Below are positions 37,042 through 46,551 of a stretch of 64,000 bases of DNA, piece by piece (positions within the stretch are counted from its first letter, which is position 1; the number at the start of each line of letters is the position of its first letter). The stretch comes from Alphaproteobacteria bacterium. GTDB lineage: Bacteria; Pseudomonadota; Alphaproteobacteria; UBA8366; Aestuariispiraceae. The position numbers were made by a program, and so were the translations under genes. Below the pieces are notes generated by a model. The model ran no database searches, was not told where the DNA came from, and saw only the letters and a list, made by a program, of their open reading frames with translations. The stretch lies in NCBI GenBank assembly GCA_024743195.1, contig JANSXE010000001.1:496001-560000 (forward strand), in the 5' to 3' direction.

Positions 37042-37860
37042 CTACTCACTCCCGCTCTGGGCGACGCCCGGGCTGCGGCCGCGCAGCCACTGGGCGAGGA
37101 AAACGATCACGAAGGTCGCCGTCAGGATCATGGCGCCCAGGGCCAGCACGCCCGGCAGCCTCTGCGGGAAGCGCAACTGGCCGTAGATGAAGATGGGCAG
37201 CGTCTGCTCCGTCCCGGCCAGGAAGAAGGCCATGATGAATTCGTCGAAGGAGATCGTGAAGCACAGCAGCAGGCTCGCCAGGATTCCCGGAAAGACCATC
37301 GGGAAGGTGACGCGCCAGAAGGCCCACCAGGAATTGTCGCCGAGATCGGCGGCCGCCTCCTCCATCGATTTGTCGAAGCCTTCGAAGCTCGCCATCAGGG
37401 TCACGATCGAGAACGGCACGCAGATCAGGATGTGCCCGATCGTGACGGTGATCAGCGAAAGCTGCACCCCGGACTGGCTCAGCAGCACCAGCAGCGCCAC
37501 GCCCATGATGACCGGCGGGATCACCAAGGGCAGCATGATCACGCCCAGCACCGGCTTCACCCCGCGGATGCGGAAGCGGGTGATCGCCTTGGCGCCGAAG
37601 ACGCCCAGGATCGTGGCGAAGACGGCGGCGACGGCGCCGACTTTCACGCTGTTCCACAGCGCGCCGTGCATCGCCTCGTCCGCGAACATGTCCGCGTACC
37701 ACTGGGTGGTGAAGCCCTGCAGCGGGAAGGCGGCATAGATCGAATCGTTGAAGGAGAAGACCGGCAGCAGAGCGACCGGCGCGTAGAGAAACGCCAGATA
37801 AAGCACCGCATAGACCAACAGCGGGCGGTTCGGGCGATAGAAGGCGGCGGCGCGGCTCAT
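37042..37860 (-). CDS. potC: Polyamine-type ABC permease (PotC-like, system 1)
   Basis: 272 residues with about six membrane helices and the BPD_transp EAA loop MEEAAADLGDNSWWAFWRVTFP, which docks on the ATPase. ATG 37860 overlaps the stop of the potB-like gene (ATGA), and earlier in-frame codons fall inside that gene. Pairs with the potB-like protein to form the membrane channel. Confidence 0.9.
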   Translation of the reverse strand: MSRAAAFYRPNRPLLVYAVLYLAFLYAPVALLPVFSFNDSIYAAFPLQGFTTQWYADMFADEAMHGALWNSVKVGAVAAVFATILGVFGAKAITRFRIRGVKPVLGVIMLPLVIPPVIMGVALLVLLSQSGVQLSLITVTIGHILICVPFSIVTLMASFEGFDKSMEEAAADLGDNSWWAFWRVTFPMVFPGILASLLLCFTISFDEFIMAFFLAGTEQTLPIFIYGQLRFPQRLPGVLALGAMILTATFVIVFLAQWLRGRSPGVAQSGSE

Positions 37861-38789
37861 ATCAGTCGCTCCTTCGCCTTCCGGCTGAGCCACAGGATGG
37901 CGAGGCACAGGCAGGTGACCACCGCCATCATCGAGATCGACAGCGCCGAGCCGAGCGGCCAGTCGTTCAGCTTGCCGAACAGCTTCTGCACGATGTTCGC
38001 CAGCATCAGCCCGTCCGGCCCGCCGACCAGCGCCGGCGTGACGAAGTCGCCGAAGGTCGGGATGAAGATCAGGAACAGCGCCGCCACGACGCCCGGCATC
38101 GAGAGCGGCAGCGTCACCCGGAAGAAGCGGGCCATCGGCCCGTCGCCGAGATCCGCCGCCGCCTCGAGCAGCGACTTGTCGATCTTCTCGAGCGAGACGT
38201 AGATCGGCAGGATCGCGAAGGCGGCCCAGGCGTGCGCCAGGGTGATGATGACGGCTTCCGGGCTGTAGAGCAGGAATTCAAGCGGCTCCGAGATAAGCCC
38301 CAGGCTCATCAATCCGGAATTGATCGCCCCGTTGTAGCCCAGCACCACCTTCCACGCGAACACGCGCAGCAGGTAGCTGGTCCAGAACGGCAGGGTCATC
38401 AGGATGACCCAGACCAGCTTTCGGCGATGCACGTGGAAAGCCACGTAGTAGGCCATGGGATAGGCGATCAGAACCGTCGCCAGCGCGCAGGTGCCCGAAA
38501 TCCAGAGCGTCCGATAGAACAGCGCCTCGAAGATCGGGTTGGTGAAGACCTTCTGGTAATTCTGAAGACTGAAGGTCGCCTCAATCTCGAAGCCAGTCTG
38601 GATGAAGAAGCTGAGCGCCACCGTCATCGCAGTCGGCGCCGCCATGGCCAGCGCCATGACAAGCAAGGTCGGAGAGAGCAGCGCGTAGCCACGCAGCGTC
38701 TCGCTTCGACGGAAAGTGCGCGCCAGCCCCGCGCTTCGGCTCGCCGAAGCCGCGGGGGCCGGCCCGCTTAGGGACGCGCTGTCAGCCAC
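37857..38789 (-). CDS. potB: Polyamine-type ABC permease (PotB-like, system 1)
   Basis: 310 residues, six predicted helices, EAA loop LLEAAADLGDGPMARFFRVTLP. It starts at GTG 38789 after AGGAGGG. An Ala/Ser-rich N-terminal extension of about 30 residues precedes the first helix. It is separated from the upstream potD-like gene by a 148-bp gap holding a 46-bp tandem hairpin repeat. Confidence 0.9.
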   Translation of the reverse strand: MADSASLSGPAPAASASRSAGLARTFRRSETLRGYALLSPTLLVMALAMAAPTAMTVALSFFIQTGFEIEATFSLQNYQKVFTNPIFEALFYRTLWISGTCALATVLIAYPMAYYVAFHVHRRKLVWVILMTLPFWTSYLLRVFAWKVVLGYNGAINSGLMSLGLISEPLEFLLYSPEAVIITLAHAWAAFAILPIYVSLEKIDKSLLEAAADLGDGPMARFFRVTLPLSMPGVVAALFLIFIPTFGDFVTPALVGGPDGLMLANIVQKLFGKLNDWPLGSALSISMMAVVTCLCLAILWLSRKAKERLI

Positions 38790-38839
38790 CTGCCGTCACC
38801 CTCCTAGCCCAACCAAGCGTCTGGAAGCAGACTCCGCCC

Positions 38840-38931
38840 GGCGGCCGGACGCCCGCAAGAGCGCCCGCCGACGGTCGGAAGCCCCGGCGGCGGGACGCCC
38901 GCGAGAGCGCCCGCCGCCGGTCACAAGCTCC
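38840..38931. repeat. 46-bp tandem repeat with hairpins between potD and potB
   Basis: Two adjacent copies (38840-38885 and 38886-38931, five or six mismatches) plus nine bases of a third that run into the potD stop. In the second copy the minus-strand RNA folds into a 9-bp stem, GGCGGCGGG with CCCGCCGCC, around a 15-nt loop. Located just after the binding-protein gene, it could protect potD mRNA or reduce read-through into the permeases, as REP elements do in other binding-protein operons. Confidence 0.6.
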
Positions 38932-38937
38932 GGCGGT

Positions 38938-40059
38938 TCAGAAGCCCGCCTTGATGTTCTCGAACTCTTGGTTCATCCGGGTTTCGAACTCCTGCGTCTG
39001 CGGGATCTGGAACTTGCCCGCAGACAGGACGTCATCCGGATTCTTGCTCAGCCCCAGATCGGCCAACTGTTCGGACGTGAAGCTGTCGAAGGCCTTGATG
39101 TTGGAGTGGCCGTAGCCGTACTCCCCGATCATGAACTCGCCCGACGGCACGCTGATCAGCGAGTCGATGATCTCGTGCGCCAGATCGACGTTCGGGGCGT
39201 CCTTGTGGATGATCGCGCCGCAGACCCAGGTGAGCGCGCCCTCCTTCGGCTCGGCGAACTTGACCGGCACGCCCTCGCTCTTGAGGACGGTCGCCGTCTC
39301 GTTCCAGGTCATCGCCGCCATGAGTTCGCCCGAGGCCAGCGCCTGCTGCAGCGTCGTCATGTCGTCCGTGTAGGTTCGCACGAGCGGGCGCTGCTCCCGC
39401 ATCACCGCGGCGACCTTCTCGAAGCTTTCGTCGGTGGAAATCTCCTCGAACGGCACGCCGGCGTAGATCGCCCCGCACCACCAGGCGTCGCCGGCCGACG
39501 CGATCACGCCGATCCGGCCTTTCAGGGCCTCGTCCCAGAGGATGCCCCAGCTCTCCGGCTCGCCGCCCAGATCGACCATATCGGTGCGATAGGTGATCGA
39601 GGTCTGGCCCCAATCCATCGGGACCATGTAGGGCTTGCCGTCGACCACATTGCCCTCAAGCTGGTAGAGCGAGGGGATGACGTCCGACCAGTTGGAAAGC
39701 TTCGCCGGATCCGCCGGCTGGAACAGGCCCGTCGACACCCAGCGCGGAATCGCCTGATTGCAGGGATGCGCGACATCGACGACGAAGCCGGCGCGCATCT
39801 TTGTCAGCGCTTCTTCGGACCCGCCGAAGGTCGCGAAGCTGGGCGGCGCGCCGTGCTTTTCAACGTAGGGCTGGAAGAGGTCGGGAATGTCGTATCCGCC
39901 CCAGGTGAAATAGGTGGCGTCGCCCGCGGCCGCCCGCGCGCCGCGGCCCGTCAGCGGCACCGTCGCCACGCCGACTCCGACCGCCGCCAAACCGGCAAGC
40001 ATGTCCCGGCGAGACAGCTCGCCATCCTTAAACGCTTTGACCTGATCCCTGATCTTCAT
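38938..40059 (-). CDS. potD: Polyamine-type substrate-binding protein (PotD-like, system 1)
   Basis: 373 residues with a twin-arginine signal (SRRDMLAGLAAVGVG, Arg17-Arg18) and export site near ARAAAG. The mature protein has the SBP_bac_8/PotD pattern: FTWGGYDIPDLFQPYVEKHG, VPMDWGQTSITYRTD and DEALKGRIGVIAS. It captures the substrate in the periplasm for the downstream permeases. It is the first gene of the operon and is preceded by a dyad at 40180. Confidence 0.9.
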   Translation of the reverse strand: MKIRDQVKAFKDGELSRRDMLAGLAAVGVGVATVPLTGRGARAAAGDATYFTWGGYDIPDLFQPYVEKHGAPPSFATFGGSEEALTKMRAGFVVDVAHPCNQAIPRWVSTGLFQPADPAKLSNWSDVIPSLYQLEGNVVDGKPYMVPMDWGQTSITYRTDMVDLGGEPESWGILWDEALKGRIGVIASAGDAWWCGAIYAGVPFEEISTDESFEKVAAVMREQRPLVRTYTDDMTTLQQALASGELMAAMTWNETATVLKSEGVPVKFAEPKEGALTWVCGAIIHKDAPNVDLAHEIIDSLISVPSGEFMIGEYGYGHSNIKAFDSFTSEQLADLGLSKNPDDVLSAGKFQIPQTQEFETRMNQEFENIKAGF

Positions 40060-40179
40060 CGCAAGTCTCCCGGTTCTCTGTCGTTTGTTCGGCGCCGCCC
40101 CCTACTTATCTTTACAGGTTATCTGCCTGTTCCAGCGGCGAATTGTCGGTCCGTACCCGCACAGTGTAGAGCGTTTCGC

Positions 40180-40197
40180 TGGCTGATTGACCAGCCA
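40180..40197. promoter_or_regulatory. Candidate operator upstream of potD (system 1)
   Basis: TGGCTG-ATTGAC-CAGCCA is an inverted repeat with perfect 6-bp arms, 120 bp upstream of potD and 75 bp from the 3' end of the BetI-like copy 3 gene. It is a plausible TetR-type operator. Confidence 0.45.
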
Positions 40198-40271
40198 ACT
40201 TTAAGGGTTAATCGCATTCAGCGTCAAGGCGATGCGGTTGCGGCGGCCGGCGACCGCCGCTTTGGCGCGCC

Positions 40272-40955
40272 TCACGCTTCCGCCTCCGTCTCCAGCGCCG
40301 CCGCGGTCAGATGATCGAACTCCGACCCCAGAAAGTGCTTGGGGAAGATCGCGGCGAGGTATTGCAGGCAGGTGCGCATCGCGACGTCGCGGCGAAAACT
40401 CTGCGGCGTCATGTGCAACTCCAGCCATAGCCCGTCGGTCATGCAGCGCAGTCCGCGGGCGGCGAGCGCGGCGTCGATCGGATAGCCTCCCTCCTCGGCG
40501 ACCTCGCCGCACAGCCGCTCGACCATGTCGGCGAAAGCGGCGTCGGCGGGCGCGCAGACGTCCAGATAGGTCGGGCGCGACTTGGCCTCGCCCCAGAAAG
40601 CATACCACACCGCGATCTTCTTGCGGTTGCAAACCTTCGGGCTGAAATCCGCGCGCAGAAGCGCGAGCAGCTTGTCCCGCGCCGTCTTGGGCTTTGCGAC
40701 GGCCTTCCGCCAGGCGTCCCGATACTCTTCGGTCAGGCTGCGCAAGGTCTCGACCAGAAGCTGTTCCTTGCTGGTGAAGTGAAAATTCACGAGCCCGCGC
40801 GAGACGCGGGCGCGCTGCGAGACCTTGGCGAGCGTCATGTCGGCGAAGCCGTCCGCGGCGATCACCTCGATCGTGGCCGCGATCAACTGCTGGCGCGTCG
40901 CCTGCTTTTTCTCTACCCGGGTGACGGGCGCGCTCGCCTTCCTGGCCTGATCCAT
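40272..40955 (-). CDS. TetR-family regulator, BetI-like (copy 3)
   Basis: 227 residues. Helix-turn-helix [21 protein letters not shown]; ligand block [16 protein letters not shown] closely matching BetI. ATG 40955 is chosen for its GAGGG ribosome-binding site; longer in-frame starts exist. It is transcribed towards potDBCA and divergent from the aminotransferase gene, so it may control both. A dyad at 41072 lies in its upstream region. Confidence 0.85.
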   Translation of the reverse strand: MDQARKASAPVTRVEKKQATRQQLIAATIEVIAADGFADMTLAKVSQRARVSRGLVNFHFTSKEQLLVETLRSLTEEYRDAWRKAVAKPKTARDKLLALLRADFSPKVCNRKKIAVWYAFWGEAKSRPTYLDVCAPADAAFADMVERLCGEVAEEGGYPIDAALAARGLRCMTDGLWLELHMTPQSFRRDVAMRTCLQYLAAIFPKHFLGSEFDHLTAAALETEAEA

Positions 40956-41071
40956 AGGCCCTCTGTCCCCTGATCGAAACGCCGGGCGGCGGACCGCAAC
41001 GGTCCGGCCGAAACCGGCCATTCCGGCCATAATGCCGCCTCCGTCGAGGATGGAAACCAAAAAGATTTGGC

Positions 41072-41085
41072 TGAACGTTCGTTCA
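41072..41085. promoter_or_regulatory. Candidate BetI-type operator (TGAACG-TT-CGTTCA)
   Basis: A perfect 6-bp inverted repeat with a 2-bp spacer in the divergent region between BetI-like copy 3 and the aminotransferase. The GAACGTTC-like core resembles known TetR/BetI operators. Flanking sequence is AT-richer than average. Confidence 0.5.
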
Positions 41086-41319
41086 ATAGACTGGACAGGC
41101 AAATCGGAGCGTGGCAAGCTCGCGACAGATCGAACGCCTCTTGATCGTGCGCATCGGCGACCGTCCTGCGCGCGGTTCGACAGACCAGAGACACGAAGCG
41201 TCAAGGGGTTTCGACGAGCGGCGCGCTGGGCCTGCAACATGGCGCGCGCCCGAGGCGCGCGCGCCGCGCGGGCCGTCCATTCCAAGAGAGAGCGCAGATC
41301 CATGAGAGAGCGCAGTGCG

Positions 41320-42744
41320 ATGAAAAGCATGACCCGCCCGAACGACCGCCCGATCACCGTGGACGGCGACGCCGTCGCCGACGCCGCGAAGCGCCATCTG
41401 ATGCAGCCGTGGGATCTCGTCGACCATTTGGGCGACGAGGCCCGCCCCGTCATGGACAGCGCCGACGGCGTCTACATCTACGACGCGGACGGCAATCGAC
41501 TGATCGACGGTCCCGGCGGCATGTGGTGCGTTCAGATCGGCTATCGCCGGCGCGAGATCGCGGACGCCATCTCGCGCCAGGCCCTACAGCTCGGCTACAA
41601 CTCGCCCTGGTTCTCGACCAGCGCGCCCGCGGCCGAGCTGGCGGAGCGCATCGCGGCCATGACGCCGGGCGACCTGAACCGCATCTTCTTCACGACCGGC
41701 GGATCGACCGCGGTCGACACCGCGCTGCGCTTCGTCCACTTCCTGAACAATCTGCGCGGCCGGCCGGAGAAGAAACGCATCCTGTCGCGGGCCGACGCCT
41801 ATCACGGCTCGACCTACCTGTCGGCCTCCTGCTCGGGCAAGCTGCGCGACAAGGACTACCTGGACACCGCGCAGGACATGGTCGTCCACCTCTCCTCCCC
41901 CAACCCCTACCGCCGGCCGGAGGGGATGAGCGTCGAGCAGTTCTGCGACCATCTGATCGACGAGATGGAGGCGAAGATCGAAGAGCTGGGGCCGGAGACC
42001 ATCGGCTGCTTCATCGCCGAGCCGATCCTCGCCTCCGGCGGCGTCATCGTGCCCCCGCCCGGCTATCACAAGCGCGTCGAGGCGGTCTGCCGCAAGCACG
42101 ACATCCTGATGATCGCGGACGAGGTGGTGACCGCCTTCGGCCGGCTCGGACATTGGTTCGCCTCGGAAGAGGTCTTCGGCGTCACGCCGGACATCGTCAC
42201 CTTCGCCAAGGGCGTGACGTCCGGCTACGTGCCGCTCGGCGGGGTGGCGATCTCGGAGGCCCTGCTGAACGAGATTGAGCGCTCCGAAGAGGGCGTGATG
42301 TTCGCCAACGGCTACACCTATTCCGGCCATCCGGTCGCCTGCGCCGCCGCGCTCGCCAATATCGACGTCATGGCGAAGGAAGGGCTGCTGGAGCATGTCC
42401 GCGAGGTCGGGCCCTATTTTCAGCGCCGCCTGCGCGAGTTGGAGGACCTGCCGCTGGTCGGCGAGGTGCGCGGTATGGGCATGATGGCCTGTGTCGACGC
42501 CGTGGCGGACAAGAGGAGCCGCAACCCGCTCAGCCTCGACAAGGCCGTCGGCCAGCGCATCGACCGGCACACCGAGGCGATGGGCCTCATCGTGCGCCCG
42601 ATGTACAACATGTGCGTCATGTCCCCGCCGCTGGTGATCGAGCGCGCGCAGATCGACGTGATGGTCGACATCCTGCGCGAAGGCGTCCTGCGCACCCAGA
42701 AGGAGCTCGAGGCCGAGGGCCTCTGGACGCCCGCCGCCGCCTGA
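41320..42744 (+). CDS. Class III PLP aminotransferase
   Basis: About 474 residues. PLP enzyme features: [56 protein letters not shown] and the Schiff-base lysine at about 297 in [14 protein letters not shown]. Members transaminate omega-amino groups (putrescine, beta-alanine, GABA, taurine). It is upstream of a DgcA-like flavoprotein and a methyltransferase in the same direction and divergent from a BetI-like gene and a polyamine-type transporter, so polyamine or methylated-amine breakdown is likely. The start is uncertain: ATG 41302 and 41329 are alternatives, none with a strong ribosome-binding site. Confidence 0.88.
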   Translation: MKSMTRPNDRPITVDGDAVADAAKRHLMQPWDLVDHLGDEARPVMDSADGVYIYDADGNRLIDGPGGMWCVQIGYRRREIADAISRQALQLGYNSPWFSTSAPAAELAERIAAMTPGDLNRIFFTTGGSTAVDTALRFVHFLNNLRGRPEKKRILSRADAYHGSTYLSASCSGKLRDKDYLDTAQDMVVHLSSPNPYRRPEGMSVEQFCDHLIDEMEAKIEELGPETIGCFIAEPILASGGVIVPPPGYHKRVEAVCRKHDILMIADEVVTAFGRLGHWFASEEVFGVTPDIVTFAKGVTSGYVPLGGVAISEALLNEIERSEEGVMFANGYTYSGHPVACAAALANIDVMAKEGLLEHVREVGPYFQRRLRELEDLPLVGEVRGMGMMACVDAVADKRSRNPLSLDKAVGQRIDRHTEAMGLIVRPMYNMCVMSPPLVIERAQIDVMVDILREGVLRTQKELEAEGLWTPAAA

Positions 42745-42775
42745 GCGACGCCGAACATGAGGGAGAGGTCCGGCG

Positions 42776-44827
42776 ATGGCGCGCGACCCGCGATTCGACA
42801 TTCTCTTCGAGCCGGTCCGGATCGGCCCGAAGACGGCCCGAAACCGCTTCTATCAGGTCCCGCACTGCACCGGCATGGGGCGGGGCTGGCCGCGGACGCT
42901 GGCCGCCATGCGCGGCGTGAAGGCGGAGGGCGGATGGGCGGTGGTCAACACCGAATACTGCTCGATCCACCCGACCTCGGACGATACGCCCTACCCCTAC
43001 GCCCGGCTCTGGGACGAGGACGATCTGAAGGCCAACGCCCTGATGGTCGAGGCCGTCCACGAGCACGGCGCCCTGGCCGGCGTGGAGCTGTGGCACGGCG
43101 GCGGGCGGATCGGCAATCTGGCCAGCCGCGAGCCGACGCTGGACCTGCAGAGCATCCCCTCCTACGGCGACCCGCTGCAGTCCCGCAAGCTGGACCGTGC
43201 GGACATCGCAGACCTGCGCCGCTGGCACCGGGAGGCGGCCGTGCGCGCGCATCGCGCCGGCTTCGATCTGGTTTATGTCTATGCGACGCACGGCTATCTG
43301 CTGCACCACTTCCTGCTGCCCGCCTATAACGACCGGCGGGACGAATACGGCGGGTCGGTCGAGAACCGCGCGCGCATCGTCGCCGAACTGATCGAAGAGA
43401 CGCGCGAGGCGACCAAGGGCGAGTGCGCCGTCGCCGTCCGCTTCACCGGATCGAACACCGAGGACGGACCCGGACCGGCGCCCGACGCGATTCGGGACAT
43501 GCTGGGCCGGTTGGGGCCGCTCGCCGACCTCTGGGACTTGGTGTGCGACGACTATGGCCACGAAATGGGCCACTCCCGGTTCGTCGAGGAAGGCGCCCAC
43601 GCGGACTGGATCGCCGACGCCCGGGCGCTCGTCGGCAAGCCGGTCGTCACCGTGGGGCGCTACACGAGCCCCGATGCGATGGCGGCCATGGTGCGCAAGG
43701 GCGCGCTCGACTTCATCGGGGCGGCGCGCCCTTCGATCGCGGACCCCTTCCTGCCGAAGAAGATCGAGGAGGGCCGCCCGGAGCAGATCCGCGAGTGCAT
43801 CGGCTGCAACATCTGCTATTCCGGCGACGCGCGCGGGGTCCCGATCCGCTGCACCCAGAATCCGACCATGGGCGAGGAGGGCCGGCGCGGCTGGCACCCG
43901 GAACGGGTTCCGCCCAAGGGGTCGGACCGCGAGGTGCTGATCGTCGGCGGCGGTCCGGCGGGGTTGGAGGCCGCGACGACGCTCGGGGAACGCGGCTACG
44001 ACGTGCTGCTGGCCGAGGCGTCCGACGCGCTCGGCGGGCGCACGACGCGCGAGGCGGCGCTGCCGGGCCTGTCCGCCTGGGCGCGGGTGCGCGATCATCG
44101 GCTGGAGAAGCTGACGCGGCTCGCCAATGTCGCAACCTATCTGGACAGCCCGCTCGACGCCGCGGCGGTTCGGGAGATCGGGCGCCCCGTCGTCGCGATC
44201 GCGACCGGCGCCCGCTGGCGGCGCGACGGGCGCGGACGCTGGTTCACCGCGCCGCAACCCGACTTGGCGGGCGGACCGGTCTTCACGCCCGACGATCTGA
44301 CAGGGCCGGACGGGATCGCGGGACTGCCGGACGGGCCGGTCGTCCTGTTCGACGACGACCATCATTACATGGCCCCCGTCCTGGCCGAGCTCGTCGCGGC
44401 CTCCGGCCGTCCGACGACCCTGGTCACCACGGAAGGCCGCGCCTGCGCCTGGGGCGCCTACACCGAGGAGGAAGCGCGCAGCAATCGGCGTCTCTTGGAG
44501 CTGGACGTAGCGGTCGTGACCAACCGCGCGGTCGAAGCGTTCGACGGCGGGCGCGTCCGCACCGCCTGCGTCTTCACCGGCCGGACCGCCGAGATCGAAG
44601 CCGCCGCGTTGGTCCTCGTCACCTCGCGCGAGCCGGAGGACGGCCTCTTTGACGCGCTGGCGGAGGACCCGGCCGCCCTGGAGGCGGCGGGGATCGAGAC
44701 GCTGGTCCGGATCGGCGACGCGCTGGCCCCCGGCCTGATCGCTCATGCGGTCCATGGCGGGGCCCGCTTCGCGCGCGAACTGGACCTCGAAAGCCCTCCG
44801 ATCCTGATGGAGGCGCCGGCCGTCTGA
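42776..44827 (+). CDS. TMADH/DgcA-like flavin-iron-sulfur oxidoreductase (copy 1)
   Basis: 683 residues of the trimethylamine dehydrogenase type. An N-terminal TIM-barrel old-yellow-enzyme domain contains Cys31 in QVPHCTGMG, the position of the cysteinyl-FMN link in TMADH, and the active-site stretch YATHGYLLHHFL. A [4Fe-4S] cluster binds at C341-x2-C344-x2-C347-x11-C359. A Rossmann domain (about 385-680) starts at LIVGGGPAGLEA. The N terminus closely resembles Pseudomonas DgcA, required for dimethylglycine catabolism. The enzyme probably N-demethylates a methylated amine. It lies 31 bp after the aminotransferase gene. Confidence 0.87.
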   Translation: MARDPRFDILFEPVRIGPKTARNRFYQVPHCTGMGRGWPRTLAAMRGVKAEGGWAVVNTEYCSIHPTSDDTPYPYARLWDEDDLKANALMVEAVHEHGALAGVELWHGGGRIGNLASREPTLDLQSIPSYGDPLQSRKLDRADIADLRRWHREAAVRAHRAGFDLVYVYATHGYLLHHFLLPAYNDRRDEYGGSVENRARIVAELIEETREATKGECAVAVRFTGSNTEDGPGPAPDAIRDMLGRLGPLADLWDLVCDDYGHEMGHSRFVEEGAHADWIADARALVGKPVVTVGRYTSPDAMAAMVRKGALDFIGAARPSIADPFLPKKIEEGRPEQIRECIGCNICYSGDARGVPIRCTQNPTMGEEGRRGWHPERVPPKGSDREVLIVGGGPAGLEAATTLGERGYDVLLAEASDALGGRTTREAALPGLSAWARVRDHRLEKLTRLANVATYLDSPLDAAAVREIGRPVVAIATGARWRRDGRGRWFTAPQPDLAGGPVFTPDDLTGPDGIAGLPDGPVVLFDDDHHYMAPVLAELVAASGRPTTLVTTEGRACAWGAYTEEEARSNRRLLELDVAVVTNRAVEAFDGGRVRTACVFTGRTAEIEAAALVLVTSREPEDGLFDALAEDPAALEAAGIETLVRIGDALAPGLIAHAVHGGARFARELDLESPPILMEAPAV

Positions 44828-44863
44828 CGCCAAGGACGGTCCCACCGGACAAAGGAGCACGCG

Positions 44864-45658
44864 ATGACCGATCCCGCGCAGCACGAGGACGAGTACACCG
44901 ACGAGCTGATCGCCTTCCTCGAATCGATCTGGGGGTGGGGCTTCCTGTCGCCCGGCGGGCCGGAGGAGGTGGCGCGCATCGTCGATGCGATCGATCTCGC
45001 GGGCAAGCGCGTCCTGGACGTCGGCTGCGGGTCAGGCGGCATCTCGCTCGCGCTGGCGCGCGATCACGGCGCCGGCGAGGTCGTCGGGATCGACGTCGAA
45101 GGGCCGGTCATCGCCAAGGCGGCGGAGCGCGCCGCGGAAGTCGGCCTCGCCGACAGGGTCGCCTTCCAACGGGTAGAGCCCGGCCCGCTCCCCTTCCCCG
45201 ACGCCAGCTTCGACGTGGTCTTCAGCAAGGACGCGATGATCCACATCCCGGACAAGGAAACGCTGTTCGCCGACGTCTATCGCGTGCTGAAGCCGGGCGG
45301 CTGGCTCGCCGCCAGCGACTGGCTGATCAGCCATGACGACGATCCGTCGCCGGAGATGAAGCGCTATCTCGAAGCGGAGGGGCTGAGCTTCGGCATGGCC
45401 TCGCCCGAGCGCTACCGGCGCGCGCTCGAGGCGGCGGGGTTTCAGGACGTGCGTCTCGTCAACCGCAACCCCTGGTACCGCGAGGTCGCGCGCGAAGAGC
45501 TGGCGGCGCTGGAAGGGCCGCTCTACGAGCGGGCGGCGGCGGCGTCGAGTCCCGCCACCGTCGACCACAATATCGAGACGTGGCGGGCCATGCTCACCGT
45601 CCTGGAAAGCGGCGAGCACTGCCCGCACCATCTGCATGCGGTGAAACCGGTCGGATGA
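44864..45658 (+). CDS. SAM-dependent methyltransferase (phosphoethanolamine/small-amine type)
   Basis: 264 residues. Class I motifs: VLDVGCGSGGISLALA (motif I), VVGIDVEG (motif II), FDVVFSKDAMIHIPDKE and VLKPGGWLAASDWL. The opening segment 'WGFLSPGGPEEVARI' resembles phosphoethanolamine and sarcosine N-methyltransferases. It lies 36 bp downstream of the DgcA-like gene, in the same direction. A methyltransferase in a demethylation operon could recycle or reverse N-methylation; the substrate is not identified. Confidence 0.82.
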   Translation: MTDPAQHEDEYTDELIAFLESIWGWGFLSPGGPEEVARIVDAIDLAGKRVLDVGCGSGGISLALARDHGAGEVVGIDVEGPVIAKAAERAAEVGLADRVAFQRVEPGPLPFPDASFDVVFSKDAMIHIPDKETLFADVYRVLKPGGWLAASDWLISHDDDPSPEMKRYLEAEGLSFGMASPERYRRALEAAGFQDVRLVNRNPWYREVAREELAALEGPLYERAAAASSPATVDHNIETWRAMLTVLESGEHCPHHLHAVKPVG

Positions 45659-45681
45659 GGAGCGGCGTCTCCTCGACGCGG

Positions 45682-46422
45682 CTACCCCGCGGCGCGTCGG
45701 GCGAAACAGCCTTGCGCGCCGGCGGTCGAGGCGGTGCGCACAGAGCAGTCCGCCGGCAGGAAGACCGCCTCGCCCGCGCCGAGCGTGAGGTCGCGCCCGC
45801 CCTCGTCCGCGATGCGCACGGCGCCGGCGCTTATGAAGAGCAACTCGTGCGGCCCGGCGGGTCTTTGCCGGTCGTCATGCGGCGCGATCTCGACCGAGCC
45901 GGCCGTCATCAACCCGTCGCCGGTCGTGAACCGCACCGAGCGCTGCAGCGGCCCGTCCGCCTCGACCGAGCCGTCGGCGGCGCCGGTCTCGTCGGCGCTC
46001 CACACCACGACGCCCGGCCCCGCCGGCGCGGCGTCCGGCGCGACGGCGCCGGGCGGATCGTGGATCATGAAGATCTTTCGCATCGACCCGACCTGCTTCC
46101 AACTGACCGGGTGGCGGTTGTGGACGCAGAAGGCCTCACCGGCGCGGACCAGGGTCTCGCCCCCGTCGGCCTCGATCAGCCGGGTCTCGCCCTCCAGGAC
46201 CGCCATGAACTCGTCCCCCGGATAGGGACCGAAGGCTTCCTTCATGTCGCTCGTGGTCCAGACGCCGACCGTCAGGCCGAGCGCCTCGTCCGCATGCGCG
46301 ATCGCCCAACTCTGCGCAGTCGGCGGCGTCTCGAAGTCCGCAGGCTCGATCGGAAGCGGCTCCAAGGCCCGCCCCTCGACGCCGTCGCCGGTGATGTGGA
46401 TCGGATCTCGGGACTGTCCCAT
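45682..46422 (-). CDS. Bicupin protein
   Basis: 246 residues with two cupin domains: one around GDEFMAVLEGETRLIEADG (about 75-125) and one around GPHELLFISAGAVRIADEGG (about 195-235), resembling cupin_3 proteins such as ureidoglycine aminohydrolase relatives. It may bind a metal and act on an amine-derived compound or sense it. AGAGGAGG precedes ATG 46422. Divergent from BetI-like copy 4 with a perfect palindrome between them, so it is probably under that regulator. Confidence 0.75.
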   Translation of the reverse strand: MGQSRDPIHITGDGVEGRALEPLPIEPADFETPPTAQSWAIAHADEALGLTVGVWTTSDMKEAFGPYPGDEFMAVLEGETRLIEADGGETLVRAGEAFCVHNRHPVSWKQVGSMRKIFMIHDPPGAVAPDAAPAGPGVVVWSADETGAADGSVEADGPLQRSVRFTTGDGLMTAGSVEIAPHDDRQRPAGPHELLFISAGAVRIADEGGRDLTLGAGEAVFLPADCSVRTASTAGAQGCFARRAAG

Positions 46423-46490
46423 CGGCGGCCTCCTCTGCGCTGTCTCTTCGCACAGCAAAGATTGACGGACCGGGGGCCGTCAATGAAAAT

Positions 46491-46506
46491 CTGACTGATC
46501 AGTCAG
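46491..46506. promoter_or_regulatory. Perfect 16-bp palindrome between bicupin and BetI-like copy 4
   Basis: CTGACTGATCAGTCAG is a perfect palindrome placed between the divergent starts at 46422 and 46552. This is the strongest operator candidate in the window and is most simply read as the binding site of BetI-like copy 4, controlling itself, the downstream flavoprotein and the bicupin. Confidence 0.65.
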
Positions 46507-46551
46507 ACAACGAACAGAGCGGGTTCCCGCCCGCAGTGGAGAGAGGCCGAG

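Noticed and set aside
41286-41314. Short direct repeat GAGAGAGCGCAG before the aminotransferase
   Set aside because: Two imperfectly spaced copies overlap candidate start codons; more likely chance or minor slippage than a regulatory site.
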